Origin: Pseudomonas taeanensis MS-3
GTDB lineage: Bacteria; Pseudomonadota; Gammaproteobacteria; Pseudomonadales; Pseudomonadaceae
Length of the DNA: 64,000 nucleotides
Assembly (NCBI RefSeq): GCF_000498575.2
Contig: NZ_AWSQ01000004.1
Location: 201,527 to 265,526, forward strand
Reading direction: 5' to 3'
Shown: piece after piece, positions 34,633 through 43,918 of the stretch
How positions within the stretch are numbered: the first letter of the stretch is position 1
Layout of the letters: every line of letters starts with the position of its first letter
Program-made: the position numbers and the translations under genes
Notes under the pieces: model-generated
Database searches by the model: none
What the model saw: the letters and a program-made list of their open reading frames with translations, nothing else
What the model was told of the DNA's origin: nothing

Positions 34633-35308
34633 GCGTGGCTTTCCTGAAGGCATCGGCGAACGCGCTCGGTGGCGCGGTGGCAGGCGCAACATTACTCGGC
34701 GCCTGCATGGCCAGGGTGAAACGCTGCTGCGCGCCGGGCTCACCCAGCACCAGTTCGGCGCCGGTCTGCGGCAACATCTCGGGAATCTGCGGATGCCACA
34801 GACTCACCGCATAGCGCCCTGCCGGTAGCTGATCGAGGCTGATCTTGCCCGCCTCGTCACTCACCGCGAACCAGGGGTCATCGGTGACATAGACGTAGCC
34901 GATCATCCAGTCGTGGATATTGCAGCCGAGCACCACCACCCCTGGCTTGTCGAACAGCACCGGCTCGCTCGGCGTGCCCTGATACAGACGCAGCTCGAAG
35001 CGCTTGGCCGGGGAAAATGAGTAGACGTGGTGGCGGATGTTGTCGCTATTCGGGAAGGGCACCAAGGTGCCCGTGCGCACCACCAGCACATTGGGCACGA
35101 ACTGCTTAGCCTGTTGGTCCATCAGCGCATTCGACCGTTCGGCTTCGGCCCCCAAAGGGCCGCGCAAGGTCACTACCGCGTTGGCCAACGGCTGACCTTG
35201 GGTGTCGACCAGCTCAGCTTGCAGGTTGGCCGCCCACAGCGTCGGACTGGCTGCGCACATACAGCCGAACAGCAAGGTCCGTAGCGGGTAGAGGAAATGC
35301 TTTGTCAT
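34616..35308 (-). CDS. Secreted cupredoxin-like protein (methylamine-utilisation-protein type)
   Basis: 230 residues. The signal peptide is cleaved near LWA. The fold is plastocyanin-like, with a first His in NIRHHVYSFS and the loop C-N-I-H-D-W-M near 137-143, giving the Cys, His and Met ligands of a type 1 copper site. Annotated relatives are called methylamine utilisation proteins, but no mau genes are nearby. It is the first gene of the run with the EAL protein, so a periplasmic copper or redox signal to the c-di-GMP enzyme is possible. Confidence 0.8.
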   Translation of the reverse strand: MTKHFLYPLRTLLFGCMCAASPTLWAANLQAELVDTQGQPLANAVVTLRGPLGAEAERSNALMDQQAKQFVPNVLVVRTGTLVPFPNSDNIRHHVYSFSPAKRFELRLYQGTPSEPVLFDKPGVVVLGCNIHDWMIGYVYVTDDPWFAVSDEAGKISLDQLPAGRYAVSLWHPQIPEMLPQTGAELVLGEPGAQQRFTLAMQAPSNVAPATAPPSAFADAFRKATRDSAQ

Positions 35309-35500
35309 GCGGCTCTCTTGTGCTCGGCGCAGAGCGCGACACTTGGACGGAATACATGCCTGCCTGGCAACCTGGTACTGCAGTGGGCATCAGCTTAGCT
35401 GGCTATACGGGGAAGATCACGCCTTTGCCCGCGATAGCCCGCCGCTCAACCGATTGGGCGCGAGCGTGGCATGGCCTTGCAGAAGGTGGCGCGCGATACG

Positions 35501-36253
35501 CTATTGCGCGATACGCAGACGTTTTGGGGTCAGCCCCAGGTAGCGGCGCATGGCCGTGGTCAGCGCGCTCTGGCTGGAGAAACCGCACTCCTCGGCGATC
35601 CGGATCAGCGCCAGGTCACTCTCGCGCAGCAACCGCGCGGCGCGATCGAGACGGGTTTTCAACAAATACTGGTGTGGCGTCAGGCCGACGCTGTCCTTGA
35701 ACTGCACATGGAAATGACTGGGGCTGAGGCAGGCCACCTGGGCCAGTTCGGCGACGCTGATACGGCGCACCAGGTGTTCGCAGATATAGGCATCCAGCCG
35801 CTCCAGATCGAGCGGGCCGTGATTGCGACTGGACTGCTCACCAAACAGGCGCAAATGCAGCGCGCGCAACAAGACGCCACCGAGCGAGCGCGCGAGCATT
35901 GGATCACTGCCGTAACGCTCCAGCTCGGCGCCGGCATAATTCAGCAGATTCTGGAAATCGGCATCCAGTTGCGGGTAACGCGGCGTCTCGAACAGGTGAG
36001 TGAGCAGGTCCAGGTCTTCGCGCGAGGTGCCCTGCTCGTCCAGATCGACAATCAGCATGCGATTGTCGCCCATGCCGGCGAACTGGTGATCGGCATCGCC
36101 CGGTACCAGACAGGCGCGCATCCGACACACCTCACCGCCACGCCCATTGACCTCGAACTCCGCACGCCCCGCCAGCGACAGCACCAACTGGTGATGATCA
36201 TGAGTGTGTTCGTGAGCCTGGTCATCCAGGCGAATCAGGCGGGCTTTGAACAT
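35501..36253 (-). CDS. pruR: AraC-family transcriptional regulator, PruR-like
   Basis: 250 residues from ATG 36253 (a GTG at 36286 would add 11). An N-terminal cupin-like sensor (HEHTHDHHQLVLSLAG) is followed by two C-terminal helix-turn-helix units (RISVAELAQVACLSPSHFHVQF, LIRIAEECGFSSQSALTTAMRRYLG; each shown here only as a landmark). PruR in P. aeruginosa activates proline catabolism and its gene is next to the asrA-type protease gene, as here. The symbol rests on this remembered neighbourhood and similarity. Confidence 0.72.
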   Translation of the reverse strand: MFKARLIRLDDQAHEHTHDHHQLVLSLAGRAEFEVNGRGGEVCRMRACLVPGDADHQFAGMGDNRMLIVDLDEQGTSREDLDLLTHLFETPRYPQLDADFQNLLNYAGAELERYGSDPMLARSLGGVLLRALHLRLFGEQSSRNHGPLDLERLDAYICEHLVRRISVAELAQVACLSPSHFHVQFKDSVGLTPHQYLLKTRLDRAARLLRESDLALIRIAEECGFSSQSALTTAMRRYLGLTPKRLRIAQ

Positions 36254-36507
36254 TGCTTCGGCAACCCAAGGGTTAAATGCTGGCACTTTAACCGGTTGCC
36301 GTACAAAACAGCACCCTGTACGACAAGTGGGCTACGCGCCAGCTGCCCTGCACCATAACGGCCAAGCCTGGCAGCACCCGCCCAACAACAGGGCGTCGAT
36401 CATCGTCAGCCTCGCCATCCGCAACGCCACAGCGGGCTTCCAGCCTGCTGGCAGGAGAGTTGCAACTCACAGACTCTGCCCATCCCACTGCCTCGAGGAG
36501 TCACCCT

Positions 36508-37221
36508 ATGGAGCTCGCTATCGCCCTGGCGTTGGCCTTGGCGCTATTACTGCTTGGCCAGTGGTTGACGCGCCGCGCCACGCGACGCCATCGGCAGGCA
36601 CTCAGCCAGCTGCAACACAGCACGCTGCAACGCGCCGTGGCACTGCTGCAAACCCTGCAGAAGCATCGCGGCCTGGGCGCACAACAGGACCTCGCCAATG
36701 TCAGTCAGCGCAACGGCCTGGCCCGCGAGCTCGATCAGCTCTGGCTGAACTGGCCAGGTGCAAGCCTGCAATTGGCACCCTTGCAACAGGACTGGCCGCA
36801 ACTGCGGCGCAATCCCGCCGACTTCGCCGCGCACTGCGGCATGATCGAAGGCCTGCTGACGGTCATCGAACAGCTCGAAGACCGCCTGTGCCTGTCCGAC
36901 CAACCCGCACTGCGCGGCCTTGGCCAGGCCTGTCGCAGCCTCGAAGACCTGGCGCGGCTGCGTGGTCTGGCGGTACGCGCCGCTAACTACACGCGCTGCC
37001 CGGCCGGCCTGCAGATGCAGATGCGCGAACTCTACCGGCGTTGCACTGGCCCGCTGACCACAGAGCCACTACAGCCCCTGCTACAACGCCTGCAAATGGA
37101 GTTGATCGACGCGCCACAAGCGGCTTTGACACCGAGCGACTGCTTCGCCCTGCTCACCCCGTTAATCGACGCGCGGATGCAGAATTTGCGCCTGTCACTG
37201 ACCAGTGCCGCGGAGAACTGA
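36508..37221 (+). CDS. Membrane-anchored helical protein, unknown function
   Basis: 237 residues from ATG 36508 with GAGGAG upstream. One N-terminal membrane helix (about 2-20) is followed by an Arg-rich stop-transfer and an all-helical body. LLQTLQKHRGLG near 50-61 looks like the first helix of nitrate/nitrite-sensing (NIT) domains, but no output domain is present. It lies between pruR and the Lon-type protease gene, same direction as the protease, with a 57-bp gap. Function not known. Confidence 0.72.
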   Translation: MELAIALALALALLLLGQWLTRRATRRHRQALSQLQHSTLQRAVALLQTLQKHRGLGAQQDLANVSQRNGLARELDQLWLNWPGASLQLAPLQQDWPQLRRNPADFAAHCGMIEGLLTVIEQLEDRLCLSDQPALRGLGQACRSLEDLARLRGLAVRAANYTRCPAGLQMQMRELYRRCTGPLTTEPLQPLLQRLQMELIDAPQAALTPSDCFALLTPLIDARMQNLRLSLTSAAEN

Positions 37222-37278
37222 TTGAAAAACCTCGTGCGCCGCCCCATGTAGCACTCAACGTGCAACCACAGGTGCCGC

Positions 37279-39663
37279 ATGAACAATCCTCAGGATATCG
37301 ATATCGTCGCAGAACAAACCGGCAACAGCCTTGTCCTGCCTGACCAGCAATTGCCGGACAAGCTCTATGTGATCCCCATTCACAACCGTCCGTTCCTCCC
37401 CGCACAAGTGCTGCCGGTCATCGTCAATCAGCAGCCCTGGGCCAAGACCCTGGAGCGCGTCAGCAACACCCCGCACAAAAGCCTGGCGCTGTTTTTCATC
37501 GACAGACCGCCCGCCGATGGCAGCAGTTTCGACCCGGACGAGCTACCCAAGCACGGCACCCTGGTGCGCGTGCACCATATCGCCGAAGAGGGCGGCAAGC
37601 TGCAGTTCGTCGCGCAAGGTCTGCAGCGCGTGCGCATCCGTGGCTGGTTGAGCCGCAAACCGCCGTACCTGGCGGAAGTCGAGTACCCGCAGAGCAACCT
37701 CGAGCCGCGCGACGAGGTCAAGGCATATGGCATGGCACTGATCAATGCGATCAAGGAACTGCTGCCGCTCAACCCGCTGTACAGCGAGGAACTGAAAAAC
37801 TACCTGAATCGTTTCAGTCCCAACGACCCCTCGCCGTTGACCGACTTCGCCGCCGCCCTGACCAGCGCCCCAGGTATCGAACTGCAGGAAGTGCTGGACT
37901 GCGTGCCGATGCTCAAGCGCATGGAAAAGGTGCTGCCGCTGCTGCGCAAGGAGGTCGAGGTAGGCCGCTTGCAGAAGGAGTTGTCGGCGGAGGTCAACAG
38001 CAAGATCGGCAAGCACCAGCGCGAATTTTTCCTCAAGGAGCAGCTGAAGATCATTCAGCAGGAACTGGGCCTGAGCAAGGACGACCGCAGTGCCGACGTC
38101 GAGCAGTTCCAGCAGCGCCTGGAAGGCAAAACGCTGCCGGAGCAGGCCCGCAAACGCATCGATGAAGAACTCAACAAACTGTCGATTCTGGAGACTGGCT
38201 CACCGGAATACGCGGTCACCCGTAACTACCTGGATTGGGCCACCGTCCTGCCCTGGGGCATCGTTGGCAAAGACAAACTCGACCTCAAGCACGCGCGCCG
38301 GGTGCTTGACCAACACCACGCCGGGATGGACGACATCAAGGCGCGGATCACCGAATTCCTCGCCGTGGGTGCCTTCAAGGGCGAGATCGCCGGCAGCATA
38401 GTGCTGCTGGTCGGCCCGCCCGGCGTCGGCAAGACCAGCATCGGCAAGTCGATCGCAGAAAGCCTGGGGCGGCCCTTCTATCGCTTCAGCGTCGGCGGCA
38501 TGCGCGACGAAGCAGAGATCAAGGGGCATCGCCGCACCTATATCGGCGCCCTGCCCGGCAAGCTGGTACAGGCGCTGAAAGAGGTCGAGGTGATGAATCC
38601 AGTGATCATGCTCGACGAAATCGACAAGCTGAGCAGCAGTTATCAGGGCGACCCGGCCTCGGCGCTACTGGAAACCCTCGACCCGGAACAGAACGTCGAA
38701 TTCCTCGATCATTACCTGGATCTGCGCCTGGATCTGTCCAAGGTGTTGTTCGTCTGCACAGCCAACACCCTGGACTCCATCCCTGGTCCACTGCTCGACC
38801 GCATGGAAGTGATTCGCCTGTCCGGCTACATCACCGAGGAGAAACTGGCGATCGCCAAGCGTCACCTGTGGCCCAAGCAACTGAAAAAGGCCGGGGTACC
38901 CAAACACAAGCTGAGTATCAGCGATGCCGCCCTCAAGGCCCTGATCGAAGGCTATGCCCGCGAAGCCGGCGTGCGTCAGCTGGAGAAGCAGCTCGGCAAG
39001 CTGGTGCGCAAGGCCGTGGTGCAGCTGCTCGATGATCCCGAAATCACCGTCAAGATCGGTCCGAAGAATCTGGAAGACTACCTGGGCATGCCGCTGTTTC
39101 GCAGCGAGCAGGTGCTCTCGGGTGTCGGCGTGATCACCGGCCTGGCCTGGACCAGCATGGGCGGCGCGACCCTGCCGATAGAGGCAACACGCACCCACAC
39201 GCTGAACCGTGGCTTCAAGCTCACCGGTCAGCTCGGCGAGGTGATGAAGGAGTCGGCGGAAATCGCCCACAGCTTCATCAGTTCACACCTGAAACAGTTC
39301 GGCGGCGAACCGGGCTTCTTCGACCAGGCCTCGATCCACCTGCATGTACCCGAGGGCGCCACGCCGAAGGACGGCCCCAGCGCCGGCGTCACCATGGCCA
39401 GTGCGCTGCTGTCGCTGGCGCGCAATCAGCCACCGAAAAAAGGCGTGGCCATGACCGGTGAGTTGACCCTCACCGGCCGGGTACTGCCGATTGGTGGCGT
39501 GCGCGAGAAGGTCATCGCCGCACGGCGGCAGAAGATCTTCGAGCTGATCCTGCCGGATGCCAACCGTGGTGACTACACGGAGCTGCCGGACTACCTGAAG
39601 GAAGGCATGACCGTACACTTCGCCAAGCGCTACAACGATGTGGCCAAGGTGTTGTTCACCTGA
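37279..39663 (+). CDS. asrA: Lon-family ATP-dependent protease, AsrA type
   Basis: 794 residues. Order: LON substrate domain (about 28-230), AAA+ with Walker A GPPGVGKT near 378-385 and Walker B VIMLDEIDKL, then the Lon protease domain with the catalytic Ser in DGPSAGV near 700 and Lys in GGVREKV near 743. It is a second Lon (Lon2) of pseudomonads; in P. aeruginosa the gene next to pruR, asrA, induces heat-shock genes under aminoglycoside stress. The symbol is by similarity of context and length. Confidence 0.85.
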   Translation: MNNPQDIDIVAEQTGNSLVLPDQQLPDKLYVIPIHNRPFLPAQVLPVIVNQQPWAKTLERVSNTPHKSLALFFIDRPPADGSSFDPDELPKHGTLVRVHHIAEEGGKLQFVAQGLQRVRIRGWLSRKPPYLAEVEYPQSNLEPRDEVKAYGMALINAIKELLPLNPLYSEELKNYLNRFSPNDPSPLTDFAAALTSAPGIELQEVLDCVPMLKRMEKVLPLLRKEVEVGRLQKELSAEVNSKIGKHQREFFLKEQLKIIQQELGLSKDDRSADVEQFQQRLEGKTLPEQARKRIDEELNKLSILETGSPEYAVTRNYLDWATVLPWGIVGKDKLDLKHARRVLDQHHAGMDDIKARITEFLAVGAFKGEIAGSIVLLVGPPGVGKTSIGKSIAESLGRPFYRFSVGGMRDEAEIKGHRRTYIGALPGKLVQALKEVEVMNPVIMLDEIDKLSSSYQGDPASALLETLDPEQNVEFLDHYLDLRLDLSKVLFVCTANTLDSIPGPLLDRMEVIRLSGYITEEKLAIAKRHLWPKQLKKAGVPKHKLSISDAALKALIEGYAREAGVRQLEKQLGKLVRKAVVQLLDDPEITVKIGPKNLEDYLGMPLFRSEQVLSGVGVITGLAWTSMGGATLPIEATRTHTLNRGFKLTGQLGEVMKESAEIAHSFISSHLKQFGGEPGFFDQASIHLHVPEGATPKDGPSAGVTMASALLSLARNQPPKKGVAMTGELTLTGRVLPIGGVREKVIAARRQKIFELILPDANRGDYTELPDYLKEGMTVHFAKRYNDVAKVLFT

Positions 39664-39698
39664 GGACGCTGACAGCGTAAATCCCGCCAAACCCATGG

Positions 39699-39747
39699 CA
39701 GCGAAAACCCGTCGACTGCGAAATCAGCCGTCAACGGGTTATCGCTG
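39699..39747 (+). terminator. Possible hairpin after the Lon-type protease gene
   Basis: CAGCGA plus AACCCGT (39699-39712, 1-nt bulge) pairs with ACGGGTT plus TCGCTG (39734-39747). The loop is about 21 nt and there is no T-run, so termination is uncertain. Confidence 0.4.
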
Positions 39748-39798
39748 TCACACACAAACGCTATGCTGGCAGCCGTTTGCCGATGACAGGAGCCCTCC

Positions 39799-40191
39799 AT
39801 GATCACTGCCTCTCGCCTGTTGCTGCCGCTCGGCCTCGCCTTGTTGACGGCCTGCGCGCGCCAATCCAGCAGTCTGATAGTGCAACAGCAAAGTCAGTGC
39901 CCGTTACGTCTGTACAGTGGCCAGCAAGTGGTGCTGACATTGCCGAGCAACCCCACCACGGGTTATCGCTGGACACTGCAAGACAGCGCGAAAGATGTGT
40001 TGCATAGCCTCGGCCCCGAGGTCTACAGCAATCCGGAGGATGCCGGTCTGGTCGGCAGCGCCGGTCAATCGACCTGGCGTTTCCAGACCATCCGGGCCGG
40101 CGAAGGCCACCTGTTACTGACCTATCAGCGCCCCTGGGAACCCGAGGTTGCTCCAGCGCAGACCTTCGACTGCCACCTGCAGGTGAAGTGA
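39799..40191 (+). CDS. icp: Chagasin-type inhibitor of cysteine peptidases (lipoprotein)
   Basis: 130 residues. The lipobox LTAC is near 16-19. The three inhibitor loops are present: NPTTGYRW near 51-58, the mid-loop GLVGSAGQSTWRF (a Gly-rich loop), and YQRPWEPE near 111-118. Chagasin-family proteins block papain-type proteases. It directly follows the AsrA-type gene, as PA0778 follows PA0779 in P. aeruginosa. Confidence 0.85.
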   Translation: MITASRLLLPLGLALLTACARQSSSLIVQQQSQCPLRLYSGQQVVLTLPSNPTTGYRWTLQDSAKDVLHSLGPEVYSNPEDAGLVGSAGQSTWRFQTIRAGEGHLLLTYQRPWEPEVAPAQTFDCHLQVK

Positions 40192-40455
40192 ATCGGCGTA
40201 AATAATCTCGTCTCGCTATCCCCTGCACGAACCAGCCCGAACTGACACCGCACAGTGCCATGCATCAGCCCTGCTGGGCGCCTCTAGAGCGGGGCTTTCG
40301 CCATCACTCTCAAGCACCGCCAAGGTCACTGAGGAGTTGCTCATGCGTCGCCTCAGCGCTCGGCTGTCGGCGGAAGTTGTTTACACGGGAAACGGCAGAC
40401 CCCGGCCAAATCGACTATAGGAGATAGACAGGATCTGACTTCTTAGGGGGACAAC

Positions 40456-41028
40456 ATGACAGTACGCTGGAGTGAAGCCGTAGTGATCATGACGCTGGTC
40501 TGGCTGAGTGGGTGCAGCAGCCTGTTACCCAGCGAACGAAACGAAGTGCAATCGCCCTTCAGCGATTACCTGGATGCTGAAATGCGTTACTCCCAGGCGG
40601 TTAATGGCATAACCAGCCGCTCAGAACTGTTCTCCCTGGGCTTCGATCCATTGGCCGAGGGCAACGGCAAGATGCTCTCGTTCATCGACGTACGACTGAT
40701 GTTCGTGCAGCCGAACATCCCCATCGCCTATCTACCGGACGGCCTGGTGCAATGCCTGGAAGCCAAGGATCGCTGCGTCGGCTACGCCTTCGAATTCACC
40801 AAGACCGATACCCAGCGAGTCGGCAATTTCTGGGCCGACGTGTTCAACTTCCGCAAACAACGTGAACTGCAGGGCTGGGCTTTTCGTGCGGTGTTCGTCC
40901 TGGTCGACAACACTCTGGTGCACAAGGTCAGCAACGGCGAGCCTAACATCCGCCACTTCGAGGTCAAACGTAATCCACTGGGGCCATTGCAGGGCGCCGG
41001 CGAGTTCTTTTCCGATCAACTGAAGTGA
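40456..41028 (+). CDS. Hypothetical lipoprotein
   Basis: 190 residues with a lipobox LSGC at about 17-20 and a preceding hydrophobic segment. The mature part has CLEAKDRCVGYAFEF, a possible disulfide, and a long strand-rich region. I do not recognise the family. GGGGG/AGGGGG 8 nt upstream of ATG 40456 supports the start. It stands alone between icp and the flavocytochrome pair. Confidence 0.78.
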   Translation: MTVRWSEAVVIMTLVWLSGCSSLLPSERNEVQSPFSDYLDAEMRYSQAVNGITSRSELFSLGFDPLAEGNGKMLSFIDVRLMFVQPNIPIAYLPDGLVQCLEAKDRCVGYAFEFTKTDTQRVGNFWADVFNFRKQRELQGWAFRAVFVLVDNTLVHKVSNGEPNIRHFEVKRNPLGPLQGAGEFFSDQLK

Positions 41029-41128
41029 GGCTTGACGCGGCCTCGCAGGAAGCACTTGACGCTAAATGTGCCCGACCAGCGCCATAAGCGTCGAGGCGCT
41101 CCTGCAACGCTGTAAACCGCAGCAGGCG

Positions 41129-41155
41129 AACGGGCCCAGATACCTCGGGCCCGTT
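41129..41155. terminator. Bidirectional hairpin between lipoprotein and flavoprotein genes
   Basis: AACGGGCCC (41129-41137) and GGGCCCGTT (41147-41155) form a perfect 9-bp stem with a 9-nt loop, between convergent genes. There is no long T-run on either strand. Confidence 0.6.
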
Positions 41156-41173
41156 GCACAAGCAAGCAACAGG

Positions 41174-42442
41174 CTAAGCGAAGCTGTCGCTGAGCAAGTT
41201 GATCAGCCAACCCGGTCCTTCCTCCTCACGAACATCCTTGGTCGGCTCGGGTGCTTCGGCCGATGAACTCGCGACCATGCTCATGGTGGCGGCGTCGAAC
41301 GAATAGGTGACGGTGGTCCAACTTGCCGTCCTTCGGGTTATCGGCGGGAACGCTGCCGCGGTGGTTTTCGGCGCGGGGTCCGGCTCCAGGCCGGCGAGAT
41401 CACGCAAAATGGCGTCCACGCAGACCTTGGCCTGTGAGTTGGCCATGTGCCCGGACTTGGCCTGGCCCGTCGATTGCGAGTCACCGATGATGTGCACCTT
41501 CGAGAACCCGGCCAGCGTACTCTCGTAGTTCAGCGGATTGACCGGAGCAAACTTGCTGCCGTCTGGCACCAGACCGCTGTCGAACAGCAACTTGCCGGCC
41601 TTCTGCGACGGAATCAGGTTGATCACCTCCGCCGTCACCGAGCTGGCAGTCCCGTCGCGAGTGATATCGAGCCGCCGGTTCAGGGCATCCGCCGCGTTCA
41701 CCGTGACATTCGGCACATACTCGACTATGTCGCGGTAGACACCGGTGAAAGCTGCGGTGAAGGTACGGTTCATACCCGCAATGGCGGCATTGGCATCGAG
41801 GATCAGGATCTTCGCGCCGGGCTTATTGCGCCGGAAATAGTCGGCGACCACGGTAGCCCGCTCATAAGGGGCGGTATGCGCACGAAACGGGGTCTTCGGA
41901 ATGGCGATGACGAAAGTGCCGTCGTTTGCCATGGCCATCAACTGCTCTTGCAGCAGGGTGGTCTGCGCTCCGGCGATCCAGGCATGCGGCATCACGTTGA
42001 AATCGTGACCAGGTACCGGATCGAAGTCGATGCCCGGCGCAAGAATCACATGCTCGTAATCCAGCGTCGCGCCGCTGGCCAGATTGACCCGTTTGTTGTC
42101 CGCGTCGATTGAAACGGCCGGCTCGGCCACCAGCTCCACTCCATACTTGTCACGTAGCGCGGCAAATGGTTTGGTCAGCTCGCCAATGGGTGTCTCGCCG
42201 GTGAGCACCAGGTTGCTGCCGACACAGGAAACATGCGCAGTCGCCGGGTCGACCAGGGTCACCTGCAGGTCAGGACCGAACAGACGCAGGTACTTGGCCG
42301 CAGTGGCACCGGCGAAGCCGCCGCCGATCACCACCACGCGCGCACCGCTGGCAGCATGTAATGAGAAGGTTAAGGGTAAGGTCGCGAGCGCCAGGCCGCC
42401 TCCGCAGACCTGGATAAACTTACGACGATTCAAGCTATTCAT
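41174..42442 (-). CDS. Flavocytochrome c sulfide dehydrogenase-like flavoprotein (FccB family), disulfide Cys missing
   Basis: 422 residues. A Tat signal (NRRKFIQVCGG) is followed by the FAD motif VVIGGGFAGATAAK. Cys73 in HVSCVGSN matches the Cys that binds FAD covalently in FccB. The redox pair is absent: the region PFRAHTAPYER has Ala188 where FccB has PYRCPPGPYER, and TVTYS near 378-381 has Thr379 where FccB has TCYS. Sulfide oxidation by the standard mechanism therefore looks unlikely. It is encoded 28 bp after its cytochrome partner. Confidence 0.85.
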   Translation of the reverse strand: MNSLNRRKFIQVCGGGLALATLPLTFSLHAASGARVVVIGGGFAGATAAKYLRLFGPDLQVTLVDPATAHVSCVGSNLVLTGETPIGELTKPFAALRDKYGVELVAEPAVSIDADNKRVNLASGATLDYEHVILAPGIDFDPVPGHDFNVMPHAWIAGAQTTLLQEQLMAMANDGTFVIAIPKTPFRAHTAPYERATVVADYFRRNKPGAKILILDANAAIAGMNRTFTAAFTGVYRDIVEYVPNVTVNAADALNRRLDITRDGTASSVTAEVINLIPSQKAGKLLFDSGLVPDGSKFAPVNPLNYESTLAGFSKVHIIGDSQSTGQAKSGHMANSQAKVCVDAILRDLAGLEPDPAPKTTAAAFPPITRRTASWTTVTYSFDAATMSMVASSSAEAPEPTKDVREEEGPGWLINLLSDSFA

Positions 42443-42470
42443 GATTTATCCTCCAGTCGCTGGTTGCGGA

Positions 42471-42830
42471 TCAGTCATCATCACGATCGTCATGATCATC
42501 GTCATTACCTCCCGTTCGACCGAGGTAATCGGCGATCAGGCGCAGCTCGGCGTCGCTGTAGGCTTTGGCTTGCTGATTCATCACCGTGACCTTGCGCGAG
42601 GCTTTCATCTCCAACAGCTCCTCGAGCAGATCCTCCGCGCTTTCATCATCGATGCTGTCGATTTCGCTTTGTGACTGGCCGTTGGTACCGTGGCACTGGA
42701 AACATTGCGTCGCCAGCAGGCGTCCGGCCGGAGGCTCGGCCGATGGATCGGTATGTTCGGCGGCCCATGCAGGTGCACTGCCCGCCGCGAGCAGGGTAAA
42801 GGCTATGAGTGGAGTGGCTAAGTGTTTCAC
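42471..42830 (-). CDS. Small c-type cytochrome, FccA-like subunit
   Basis: 119 residues from GTG 42830 with AGGGTCAG upstream. The signal peptide ends near AWA. One heme motif, Cys43-F-Q-Cys46-His47, is present, and the distal Met is probably in VTVMNQQAKAYSD. The C-terminus is an Asp/His-rich tail (about 9 Asp among 12 residues) that may bind metal. It precedes the FccB-like gene and is probably its electron acceptor. Confidence 0.87.
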   Translation of the reverse strand: MKHLATPLIAFTLLAAGSAPAWAAEHTDPSAEPPAGRLLATQCFQCHGTNGQSQSEIDSIDDESAEDLLEELLEMKASRKVTVMNQQAKAYSDAELRLIADYLGRTGGNDDDHDDRDDD

Positions 42831-43174
42831 CGTCTGACCCTCCTAAGAGTTGATCTGCTTGAACTACGGTGAACCTTGGCGCAGACGATGCCCTACCATC
42901 AGCTGATGGCCTACGGGTTAAATGCGCCAATTCCTTGGTGGGATGTTGCACAAGGGATTCGACTACCAAAGAGGTTTAATCGTTTCCAAATTAGTCGCTC
43001 CAACCTTGGCCTTTCGTCTGAAAAAGATTAAGACCAAAGTCTTATTTTCAACTCAATCCAACAGCAAGCCCGCCGCATCGTCTCCCTGCTCGCTGCACGT
43101 AACCGCCTTAGGCTTTGGTCAAGACCGAGTCTTGGGTAAAATGCAGCCCGCCCTGCCCCCGCCTTGGAATTTCC
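42831..43174. other. Intergenic region between cytochrome gene and cmoA, 344 bp
   Basis: No gene seen. It contains two similar dyads: TAAGAC/GTCTTA (43029-43034 / 43039-43044, spacer 4) and CAAGAC/GTCTTG (43120-43125 / 43129-43134, spacer 3). They are 91 bp apart and may be operator sites for the divergent genes. Confidence 0.5.
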
Positions 43175-43918
43175 GTGCGCCAGCCCCCCGACCGACTTTT
43201 TGCCCAGCCCCTGTCCCAAGTCCCGGACTTCGCCTTCAATGAGGACGTGGTGCGGGTGTTCCCGGACATGATCAAACGCTCGGTGCCCGGTTACCCGACC
43301 ATTGTCGAGAACATCGGTGTGCTCGCCAGCCAGTTCGCCCAGCCGCACAGCGTGCTGTATGACCTCGGCAGCTCCCTCGGGGCGGTCACCCAGGCGCTAC
43401 GCCGGCATGTGCAGATCGAGGATTGCCGGGTGATCGCGGTGGACAACTCCAGTGCCATGGTCGAACGCTGCCGCGAATACCTGCATGCGCAAGATTCGAT
43501 GTTCCAGGAACTGCTGCCGGTCGAGGTGATCGAGGCCGACATCCTCAACCTGGAGTTCCAGCCAACCTCCCTGGTGGCGCTGAACTTCACCCTGCAGTTC
43601 ATCGAGCCGCCACAACGCCTGATCCTGCTGAGTCGCATCCATCAGGCCCTGCTTCCAGGCGGCGCCCTTATCCTCTCGGAGAAACTGCGCTTCGAGGATA
43701 GCGAGCAACACAATCTGCTCAGCGACCTGCATATCGCCTTCAAGCGTGCCAATGGCTACAGCGAGCTGGAAATCGCCCAGAAGCGCAGCGCCATCGAGAA
43801 AGTGATGATCCCCGACAGCCTGGAGCAACATCGCGAGCGCTTGTTGGCCGCCGGCTTCAGTAAGGTCGTGCCCTGGTTTCAATGCCTTAATTTCGCCTCG
43901 TTGATCGCCCTGCCATGA
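43175..43918 (+). CDS. cmoA: Carboxy-S-adenosyl-L-methionine synthase
   Basis: 247 residues from GTG 43175, which gives exactly the E. coli length; no ATG suits. The SAM motif is [11 protein letters not shown] near 61-71 and [12 protein letters not shown] is diagnostic of CmoA. It makes carboxy-SAM from SAM and prephenate for wobble-uridine modification of tRNA. The stop overlaps the cmoB start (ATGA). Confidence 0.95.
   Translation: MRQPPDRLFAQPLSQVPDFAFNEDVVRVFPDMIKRSVPGYPTIVENIGVLASQFAQPHSVLYDLGSSLGAVTQALRRHVQIEDCRVIAVDNSSAMVERCREYLHAQDSMFQELLPVEVIEADILNLEFQPTSLVALNFTLQFIEPPQRLILLSRIHQALLPGGALILSEKLRFEDSEQHNLLSDLHIAFKRANGYSELEIAQKRSAIEKVMIPDSLEQHRERLLAAGFSKVVPWFQCLNFASLIALP

Noticed and set aside
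34616..35308. Part of a methylamine dehydrogenase (mau) cluster
   Set aside because: Only the cupredoxin-like protein carries that family name; no mau structural or assembly genes are present.
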